From Crotophaga sulcirostris (lineage: Eukaryota; Chordata; Aves; Cuculiformes; Crotophagidae): a stretch of DNA of 64,000 nt. The stretch spans positions 501,104 to 565,103 of the forward strand of contig VYZB01000217.1 of the NCBI GenBank assembly GCA_013397455.1. Direction: 5' to 3'. Each line of letters opens with the position of its first letter. Positions within the stretch are counted from its first letter, which is position 1. Positions 51,667 through 61,007 of this stretch are shown one piece after another. A program made the position numbers and the translations under genes. The notes beneath the pieces were generated by a model. That model was not told the DNA's origin, made no database searches, and saw nothing but the letters and a program-made list of their open reading frames with translations.

Positions 51667-53794
51667 GAGGATCAGGTTCAAGACTATTTGAAGAATTTGA
51701 ACATACACAAGTCATGGGACCCAATAAGATAGATCTCAGGGTCCTGAGGAAACTGTCTGATGCAGTTATGAAACCACTCTCCACATGTTTGAAAAGTCAT
51801 GGCAGTCAGTTAAAGTACACATTGTCTGAAGAAAGGGAAACATCATATCCATTTTTAAAAGGCAGAAAAGGAGGACTCTGGGAAATACCAACCTTCCAGT
51901 TACCTCTGTGCCTGACAACATCATGGGGCAGATCCTTCTGGAAGACATGTCAAGACACATGTAAGACAGGGAAGTCATTACAGAGCCAGTCAGCATGACT
52001 TCGCTAAAGATAAATTGAACCTTCTACAATTGAGTGGTTCCATCAGTAAACAAGGAAAGAGAAACTGATGTCACCTGTCTGGAATTCTGTAAGGCCTGTG
52101 ATACCGTCCCCCACAATATTCTTTCCTGTAAATTGGAGAGATATTGGTTTGATGAATGTAGCATTAGGTGAATAACAAATGGGTTGGAATGCTGTGTCCA
52201 AAGACTTGCAATCAAAAGCTCAGTTTAACTGTGGAAACCAGTAACTAGTGTTGTCCCTCAACGGGCCATATCGGGACAAACACAATTTAATATCTTTATC
52301 AATGACACAGCTAGTGGGGCTGAGTGCACTCTCAGCAAGTTTACAGATGACAGGAAGCTGAGTGGTGCAACTGATTTTCTTGATGGAAGGGATGTCATCC
52401 AGAGAGACCTTGACAGGCTTGAGGTGTGGACATATGCAAACCTCATGAGATTCAGCAAGGCCAAATGGAAGGTCCTCCACCTGCACTGGATAGCCTTAAG
52501 TGTCAATATAGGCTGGGGGTTGAAAGGATTGACAGCAGCCTAGTGGAAGAGTAATTTGTAATACTGATAGATTAAAAATTGGATATAAGCCAGCAATATG
52601 CATTTACAGCCCAGAAAGCCAGTCAAATGTATCCTATGTTGCATTAACAGGAGCATGGCCAGCAGGTAGAGGTGGTTTTCCTGTTCTGCTCGCATGCGAC
52701 ATTACCTAGGGTACTGCATCCAGCTCTGGAGTCCCCAGTACAAGAAAAGCTTAGACCTGTTAGAGTGAGCCCAGAAGAAGGCCACAAAAATGATCAGAGG
52801 ACAGAAACACCTCCCTTTTGAAGAAAGGCTTAGAGAGCTGGGATTGTTTTTCCTGAGGAAGTGAAGGCTCCAGGGAGACCTTGTTGTGACATTTCAATAT
52901 ACAAATGGGGCTTGTCAGAAAGGTAGAGATTTATTTTTTATTAAAGCTTGTAGTGACAAGGATAAACTGAATGAGGATAGGTTTAGATTGGACATAAGGA
53001 AGAGTCTTTTAAAAGTATGTGTGGTAACACAAAGCGACAGGTTGTCCATAGGTGTCATGGGTGTCCCATCTTTTGGAAGTGTTCAAGTTCGAGTTGAATG
53101 GGGTTTTGAGCAACCTGATCTGATGAAAGATGTCCCTGTCTGTGGCAGAGGACTTGGACTATGTGATCTTTGAAGGTCCTTTCCAACCCAAACCACTGTA
53201 CCATTCTGTGATTTGTAAGAGTCAGACAACATCCTACATCTTGAAGACCGAGCAATATTTTTGTCTTGGTAAAAGGTTGAACAGCTGCAAATTCTATATG
53301 TATCCATGATGACTATTAGAGAAGTAAAATGTTCAGACTGACATGTGTCCTATCAGTTCAACATTAGAGAATTTCTTCTTGGCATACTGTTATCATTGAA
53401 AACTGTGAAACTAAAATCCATCTGATATAGCAGCCATTTTAAAATTGTGTATATATTTTCTCCTGTATTTGTGTTAATTAAAAATGTTGTGTTTGATCTT
53501 TTGTTGATACTGGTAATCAATATTTTGTGTGTGGCCTTTCCACATATTTCTTTTTCACCAATGAGTTGCTTATTCCTTGAAACTTGCCTTCCCTAAGCAT
53601 TTCTCCTTTTTTGGTCTGTATATTCCAAAGACATCTTAATATTCCTTAAAATGTTGTTTATTCAAGGAATGCCAGTATGCACCACCTTTGCCCATGTATA
53701 CATAAATTTTAGTTTCTAATTATGTAATAAAATAGCATAAATTCCTACTGTGTTTGTGTTTAGTTAGTAAAATCTGTTTTGAAATAACCCTTAC

Positions 53795-53871
53795 AAGGGT
53801 AAACATAGTTGAGTTACTAACAATGAGGACTTCGTCATGGAGAGCTTTGGAAGCGGGTGCAGAGGAACTCT
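53795..53871 (-). other. Candidate coding exon (unproven), 77 nt
   Basis: On the minus strand a very strong acceptor (TTTTTGCTTCTTTCTCCTACAG) ends at 53872 and a donor (CTT|GTAAGG) starts at 53794. One frame is open: two bases, then 25 codons reading SSAPASKALHDEVLIVSNST and MFTL, ending in phase 0. The same frame is open far upstream of the acceptor, so it may be only a chance frame with a chance splice site. Confidence 0.12.
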
Positions 53872-56800
53872 CTGTAGGAGAAAGAAGCAAAAAAAAGGGA
53901 CAAAACCTCAGTTTCAGAAGGTGAAGAGAGCATCTGGCAAGAACACTGCATCTTGTGCAAAGCCAGGAATACAGAGCAGCAGGCTGTGAAGGATCATGTT
54001 TATGTAAGAACCAACAAATTTCTTCTCTGAACCCAAGGTCCTGAACTTGCTCCAGCATTCCCCTCAGCAACCCTGAAGCCTTTGCTTACCCGCCAAAAGA
54101 TACAGCCAACCCTACTGGCCCGTAAAATTATTAGGTTTTGTGTGATTACGCTAAAACAGTTAAGGTCTGACCATGCCCTTTCCCACCCTTCCTAAGTATT
54201 CCTTTTCATTCACAGACACACAGGTGGTGATACAGGTGTTTTTTCATGCTTCTGCCTAATATTTTAAATGCTGCTTCTCTACATTTTCTATAAATTAACA
54301 AATAATTCTTCTCTTTCTTTCAGATTTGTATGTCATCTCTACTCTTTGTGCAGTAGTAAATCACACCTGATCCTGTCATACTTCAAATTACATTGAGGTT
54401 TAAAAAACTGCAAACCAACTTGGATTTTGGTACTACAAAAAAAAAAAAAAGATAAAAGGAGTCACAAACTCCTGAAGCTCAAGTCCCCAGTTAGTTCAAG
54501 ACACCATAAGAGATAATCCTAAGGGTGAAGTTCCTGTCTGGTAGACTCAGAGTGGAGGCACAAGCTGCTTCCTTTCTGTTTTACCCTCAGTACAGCAATG
54601 TCTCTGACTTGCAAAATGCAAATTGTTTCAATGGGAATTCATCTGAATGAGGATGCAGGAGGTTTGTTTATGGAGAAGTGCAAGGCGTTTTAGTGCATTT
54701 CATCCCCAATTTTTTATTGCGTGCATGCTGGAAATTGGTCCTGCTTATTTCTTCACAATACACAGCTCCACACAACTCTGAAGGAATTGTTGTGGTGGAA
54801 CAATTAAGAGGAAATTCTACTCAAACCTGAAAGTTTATGCTTACACAAGTCTCTACTTGTATGATATAAGAGCAATCTGCAATATTTAAATGCAAATGAG
54901 AAGGGAGGGGCATGTTTCTTTGGAATTGGTAGCTTCATGTTCCATGGACTTCTACAAATGGCACTACTGAGTGTTGTGTTTTCCAAAATAGCAATGAAAA
55001 AAAAAATGAAATTTGATTGACCACAGATTTAAGTTTACTTGCCTTTTTTCTTTTATTCCACCTACCTCCTATGTTGTTCCTCCCTTTACCCTCGTCCTTG
55101 GTATCTCTCTAACGATTTAAAGAAATGATTGGTTTTATACTGTAAATATTGAGGGTTGATGCGCTATATAATTAACACAAATGTATGAAAATCTCTCTGA
55201 GGTCTGAAAAACAGCTACTTTTTATCCATACTTATATTTCTTATTGCTCTATTTTTAGCTCATACTCTATTTTTATTTTACTCATCTAATGTCAGAAGTT
55301 CTACTGAAACCATATGTATGTTAACAAGCATTTCTTATATTTTCTAGAACTAGACAGGAGTTTATGAAGTTAAAGAAGTAATGAACCCATTGAGACCTGT
55401 TAGCTAATTTGAAAAGGTAACCACAATATACATAATATATCACTGCTCTGCTTTGGAATCTCCTATCTAGTTGGAAAACAAACTACCCAAACTGTTACAC
55501 ATGCTTCCAATAATTTAAAATTTTATGTTGGGTGAAGGCCTGAGTCTGGCAATCTTTTTATTCCCATTTGAACAGAATCACTGGATTGAATGAACAAAAT
55601 TTCTGTTTTGTTCTAAAAAAACCAACTAGTATTAATTTTGCTATGTAGGATGTCTTTTCTGTGAAGTATAAATAAGGATGGAAACCTGTGCTACTGAACC
55701 TCAAGCAGTGAAATCCCGAGTCTGCAGTGCTTAAGTCAAGAAAGGCTTAAAATGCTGGAAAGCTTTTATAGAAATATAAAAAAATATAATTTGCCTCCTG
55801 AACCTAATTGTCCACAATTTTAAGAATAAAAGGGCAATAGCCACAATATAATTCTTATCTTAATTAACTTTATGGCTTCAATTCACCAATAGTATTACAG
55901 TGCTATGCGCACTCTATATCTGAACCATGTAACTATGAAAAAATCCTCCAACATTCAGCTACAAGAATTTCTGCTTATTACTGACCTGGATCACAGACCT
56001 TAGAGCTATTCCAAAGGCTAGAATGTCTTCGTCTGCTTTGACTCAGTTTTTAGTTTTGTGAGTATAATTTTGTTCTCCTCAAAGTGTTTCCATTGTAGGA
56101 TTTTTTTTTTCTGTATGCTGATATGCTCTATTGCCCCTAAGGCAGACACTATTTAATTCACTATCATTTCCCCTTTTATTCTATATACACAGATAAAAGA
56201 AAGCTACTTGGGCATGTAGTGCAATTAGAGCATATTTTGTACCTCTTGAAGAAAGAAAAGATGGTTCATTTCCTACCCTTTTGCATCCTCAGAGATCCCA
56301 GTTCATTTTGGATGTGCTTTGGATGTTTTAATGTGGTTAAGAGCACAAAACTACTCCCTTCTCAATCTAGTAGAGAAACTGCTGTCCATTTCAGTGCATC
56401 TAGGAGGGAATTTTTTCTTTGCTATGTGTACTAGATCTTGTTTCAAACAAAATTATAATGATTTTTTTTGTTATCTTTTTTACTTTTTGGTTTTTGGGTT
56501 TTTTTTTTTTGTCTTCCTAATGGTTGTATACCCATTGATTCTGTAGGATAGGTTTGAATATCACATGAATAGCCCATGGGCTATACAAATTTCAGACAGT
56601 AGTGGGGTTTTGTCTCGGTGAGCTAGTAGATGTAAAAGACTGCTCCTGGTGAAATACTGTTGGGACACACAGTTAACAGAAGTCTGCAAATGGATGCAAT
56701 ATGTGTAGTAATACAGACTTGAATTCAGTCAAATGATGCAATTTTTGTTATTGTTCTACACTGGAGGATATAGAGTTTGCAGATTTTCCTTTATTTGAAA

Positions 56801-57217
56801 GACACTTTTCCATGTAGACATAAAAGGTCAGGCCAAATTTCATAATGCCACTTAAGAGGAAGGTCAGTTTTATACGACAGCAATAGATTAAGCTCAAGTG
56901 CTTACTTTTCGGTCAATTCTCATTGATTCAGAAAACGCAGCTATTTAATTGCATATTCAGTCTTTCTGGATGTTTGTAGCAGCTACTTGGTATGTTAACT
57001 GTATAGCAGCCTAGAGGGTTACATTTTCAAAGCAGGGTCCAGAAATCCCATCAGGAGCAATTTGTACTGGCTATTAATGTGTTAACTCTCCAGGTCCATG
57101 CTTTTGGGAGAAAAATTAAGATGAGATGTGTACACATGAAGTGTTACATCTGTATCTAAACAGTAACTGTACGCAAGACCTGCTATGCTACTATATGTGA
57201 TTTTAGCTTTTTATATT

Positions 57218-57321
57218 TTATTAGTATTGTTATTATTGTTACTATTATTGTTGTTGTTACTATAATATTATTATATTAATGATTATTTTACTACTACTAC
57301 TACTACTACCACTACTACTAA
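57218..57321 (+). repeat. Compound triplet repeat (ATT/GTT)n then (CTA)n
   Basis: An imperfect ATT/GTT triplet tract (57218-57290) passes into a (CTA) run interrupted by one CCA unit (57291-57321). It resembles the tract inside the LTR at 30.4 kb, but no LTR flanks it here. Confidence 0.88.
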
Positions 57322-57954
57322 TTGTCTAGATTTGCTGAGGCTTCTTGAGTACCTACCTGAAGATTTAAAGGTGTGTTCTTGACACACACTGGTGCAGTCT
57401 AAGATCCTTGGCTGTGTGCTTACCCCTGTAACTCAGTGACTAACAAGCCACTTGTGGATTTAGCAGGAGCCAGTTTAATGTGAATGGGGCCTTTGTGGAC
57501 CATTTTGTTCTCTCTTTCTCTGGTCCAAACGTCAACATGATTGAGATCTAGAAACTTGCTGTTCCATTGTAAGAGGATATGCATTTAAATTAGAGCTTTG
57601 TGAGCTGAAGGATACTCATGTTACCATCATTTTCAGTAATCCAGTGGAAAATCTGTAAACGCTATCTGAATGGTTGGACCTAAAGGGTTTAGAACTGTAT
57701 GAAGGCTGGCAAAGAGCAGCATATATTTAAGTAGATATTTTGTTTCTGCCACACCACTATGAGTAAAACATTGCAAAGAAATCCTGTTATTTTTACTTCC
57801 TTTATAACATATTATTTCCACACTTATGATTTCAGAAAGATGTTATTTCCAAAGCCTGAGTTTAAAGTTTAACATTTCCTGGATGACACTTTTCTCAGTG
57901 CCGTTGGTATTTTTGTTTTGCTTTGTTTAGTTCTGTTTCGGTTTGTGTTGTTTT

Positions 57955-57978
57955 GGGTTGGGTTGGGTTGGGTTGGGG
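57955..57978 (+). repeat. (GGGTT)n array with G-quadruplex motif
   Basis: Five G tracts (GGG at 57955, 57960, 57965 and 57970, then GGGG at 57975) are separated by exact TT loops. This meets the usual G3+N1-7 rule for an intramolecular quadruplex on the plus strand. Degenerate GTTTT/GGTTT units precede it from about 57905, so it probably arose by expansion of a GTTTT-like repeat. Confidence 0.92.
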
Positions 57979-60669
57979 TTTTTTTTTGTTAAAGTTTTAT
58001 CATACATAAAAAAAGTGGATTTCCATTTGCAGCTTAGCTGCTGAAATGCCATTTGTTTTATCTTTAGGTTCTGTGCCTAAATCTGAATTTTTCAAGAGGC
58101 TTTTTCTCTATTTTTTTTCCTCTAAATTGCATTTTTCTTTGGGAAGGAGGAAAAAAAGTAAATCTCCCAATTCTGTCATGTAATTAAAGCCAGAAATGCT
58201 CAGAATGCTTCATGATTCTTTTTTTTTTTTTACTTTGAGATTGTAAAGTGCCTCAGGATGAGTAGCACTAGGTGAGAGGTGCTGTGAAAGAGCAGGTTAT
58301 ATTATGTTAATGCCAAGGACAGTTTCAAGATCTCTGTACAAACTAGCTCACTGAGGAACAATTACAGAAACAGTTCTTGGAAGGAAAATGTACATGCATC
58401 GTAATGTCAGATATTATAGAAAGTAAAATTCTGCTTTGTTATTTTAATAAATACATGTAAATACTGGTTAGACAATGATTTGCTGTTTAAGAGCAATAAA
58501 CTTTTATTTGGTTAGGAAAAAAACTTATTTGGCTGGGTTTCATTAGGAAATTGAAATATATTTGAAAGAAAGCAAGAAAAAGTAGCTAGACCTCACATGG
58601 TGGTGGTTTATGGACACATCAGTATGAAGATACAAAAGAGAACTTTCCCACATCAGAGTATGTTGTCCTTTTGACACAACTGATCTGGATGTGGATCTTT
58701 TGCTCTCTGCTGTGTTTTTTCTAATGTTTACCTTTCGCTATTGAAAAGTAACTTCAGTAGGACATAAAATTGTACCTTGAAAAATCTGCTACACAAAGGT
58801 ATCTAATACAACTTTACTTCTAATGCAGAGATAACCATAGGAAGCCTCCAAATTCCTATGTTAAATTAATCTTTCATTAGAATTACAAAAGCCCTTGCTT
58901 TCAGGTAGTATTATCAGATATATCTGGGAAGAAGGAAAATATAAGACAGTCGGCTTGAAACTTCAAAATTCACCATTGCTGAACAGGTGGGTTATGTGCG
59001 TGTATGTGTATATCCTACCCTTGCAGTATTCCCAAGCCAGGCTTTCAGTATAGAAGTCCCTAGTACTGGAGAAGGTACAGAATCACCCGAATCACCTCTT
59101 CTGAATTTCAAAATCCTGTTTAAAAGTTTCTATTACTGAAATGTAACTGAATTAAAGTGTCAAACACAACATTACATATGAATAATTTTCTTAAGAAAAC
59201 TGTATAGCAGCCTAGTGAACACTATTCTCTTTGCTGAGAAAGGCATGGAAACTGGTGTTCATAAAAACGGCAGAATTCCGGAACAGTTCTTGTTTATCCT
59301 TGATATGTGTTAAAACCATTAGAATAGATTCTTGATAGTGTTTCAAATCTTGTTTCTCTTAGAAGATTAGGAATAGAACCTCAGCTAGTTGAAAATATTT
59401 GAAAGCAAGTTCAAAACCTTTTTTTTAAATATTATAAATAGAAACTTCAGTAGGAAGGAAGGGGACATCCAATGCATTAATCCAGACTTCTTTCTTCAAA
59501 TATTTAGTTTTAAGAAGCTATCTGCAGTGGTATACATTCATGATTTTGATTTTAATGATACCCATGAAGGTATATGTTGACAATTTGATAAGGGTCTAAG
59601 AACAGCCTCAGTGGAAAGAAATATCTAATGTAATAGTATTGTGAGTCATGCCCATAGCAAATACTTCAGGAGAATGCTGTAAAGCAAAGAAAAAATAGAG
59701 AAAAAAGGCTCTCAACCAACATTGACATTAGAAACAACCAAAAATATTTTTCTACTGTTAAACTATGATAACTGAGAGAAAATGTGGCTGTAAATAAATT
59801 TTCTGAAGTTTATAAGGTATAAATAATTTTCTGGAATCCAAGAGACAACAACCTTATGATCCAATTTTTATACATCCTTAACAGTTTGGTTTTGAGATAA
59901 ATATTAGGAAGAGGAAGTGAAAAATGGGGAAAGCTGTTTTTTTCCTTTTCTATTTGTTTATATATGTCATCTCCTTGTGGGACAATTTTGTGGTAAGTTA
60001 ATTTAGGCCAATTAATTATTTAGTACACCCAGAAAGTGAGTTATTTAGTTACTTCATTGGCTCTGTGCTGTTCTCTGTTCTGCATGCTTTTATCAGAAGA
60101 GACACCTGAGGTTGTCAAATGCCTCAAGGTAAAGATGGACACAGAATCTTCACTTTTCTTATTGGAACATTTTGCTTGTGGCTAAAGTGTAAGTTGAAAG
60201 GAAAGTTCTGTACACAAAAACTGTTTGCATTCCCTTGTTTCTGTTTTTAAAATGGAGTCATCATTCCTTTTCTGTCTGCTGAAGGATATAGCATCTGGAA
60301 GATTTGCTTGCCTCTCACTGCCTACTAGTTCAATCATTTAGTTGTATAGGTAACCAATTTGAAAAATGACTTGTTTAAACAAATACAAACGCTGTTATGT
60401 CATTTGAAATTTACATATAGGTAATTTTGTATGACTGAGGGCTTCTTCCATTTTTACCAAGCTTCATCAGTTCATACAATGACAAAACTTAAAAGAAAAA
60501 GTAAAAAATATATGTGAATAAGACTAGTTAAGCTTGAAAACAGAAGACATTTAAATTGTAGTTGGAACTATTGACAGCAATCGTGTATTCTGTTCTCAGT
60601 GCTACCAACATGAACTTACTTGTACATGCCTCTATTACCTTGCAATAATCCATTTAGTAAATAACTTAC

Positions 60670-61007
60670 CTTGGCTGGAAACTTCTGCTTAAGGTAACAG
60701 CATAAAGTATTAGTAAAGTGTAGTATAGGATACCCAGTGAAGTTTCTACTTCCAGCTTTGATTTAAAACTCAAGAAAGACAAAAACAAAAGTACAAGAAA
60801 AAATAATTTAATGGCTTTTGAGATCTTGATCACCCTTGCCACCTCTTCAGGAGTGGTCAGAACCTTCTCTACTGTACTGGTAGTTATGTCAAAGAAACTT
60901 TTCTGAGTAGTGGATTTGGAACAGTAGCACATACCTTTGCAAGAATAGAAAATGGTATCAACTTCATCATCTTCAGACCTAAATATGTTCAGGTTTGCTC
61001 TCCAGCC
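60670..61007 (-). CDS. Candidate internal coding exon of an unidentified membrane protein, 338 nt
   Basis: On the minus strand an acceptor (CATACTTTTTAG) ends at 61008 and a consensus donor (CCAAG|GTAAGT) starts at 60669. The frame between is open for 112 codons plus two bases. It is closed on one side by the TAG of the acceptor and on the other by the TAA inside the donor, just what an internal exon would show. The translation starts GWRANLNIFRSEDDEVDTIF, has a cysteine cluster (SCKGMCYCSK), a mixed helical part (VEKVLTTPEEVARVIKISKA) and then two hydrophobic segments (KLFFLVLLFLSFLSF; GILYYTLLILYAVTL) that could be membrane helices. Codon composition is more even than in neighbouring AT-rich DNA. 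I do not recognise the family. Chance frames here reach 145 codons, so this is a candidate only. If real, a minus-strand gene spans this end of the window. Confidence 0.35.

Larger units (their letters stand above)
50200..53214 (+). mobile_element. CR1: Long degenerate CR1 LINE, endonuclease to 3' tail, interrupted
   Basis: This is the largest repeat here, about 2.35 kb of CR1 plus a nested insertion. In order: the end of the AP-endonuclease domain with its S-D-H motif (50319-50327, GNLDCSDHALVGF); the linker (FRTANLQFLRN; then FYKYIGKKRK near 50793-50830); reverse transcriptase with VMGPNKIDLRVLRKLSDAV after the insertion; the catalytic box as FTDD instead of FADD (52340-52351); LMRFSKAKWKVLH near 52446-52480; and a plus-strand end matching [12 protein letters not shown]. 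The 3' UTR ends in CCATTCTGTGATT at 53214. Stops and frameshifts are scattered throughout. Two later events lie inside it: a triplet microsatellite (50728-50792) and a minus-strand CR1 (51002-51666). Confidence 0.95.
53215..60669. other. Unique AT-rich DNA with simple repeats
   Basis: No gene is confirmed. A minus-strand exon candidate lies at 53795-53871. Simple repeats are A14 (54437-54450), poly-T near 56500, the triplet tract at 57218-57321, the GGGTT array at 57955-57978 and poly-T near 58220. The 116-codon minus-strand frame at 53720-54070 starts in slightly G+C-richer DNA and looks protein-like at its N-terminus, but is unrecognised. Confidence 0.45.

Noticed and set aside
51461..51998. 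Overlapping open frames on both strands (107 codons minus, 139 codons plus)
   Set aside because: Both cross the boundary between the nested and the host CR1. They are retrotransposon ORF2 pieces with accidental extensions, not genes.
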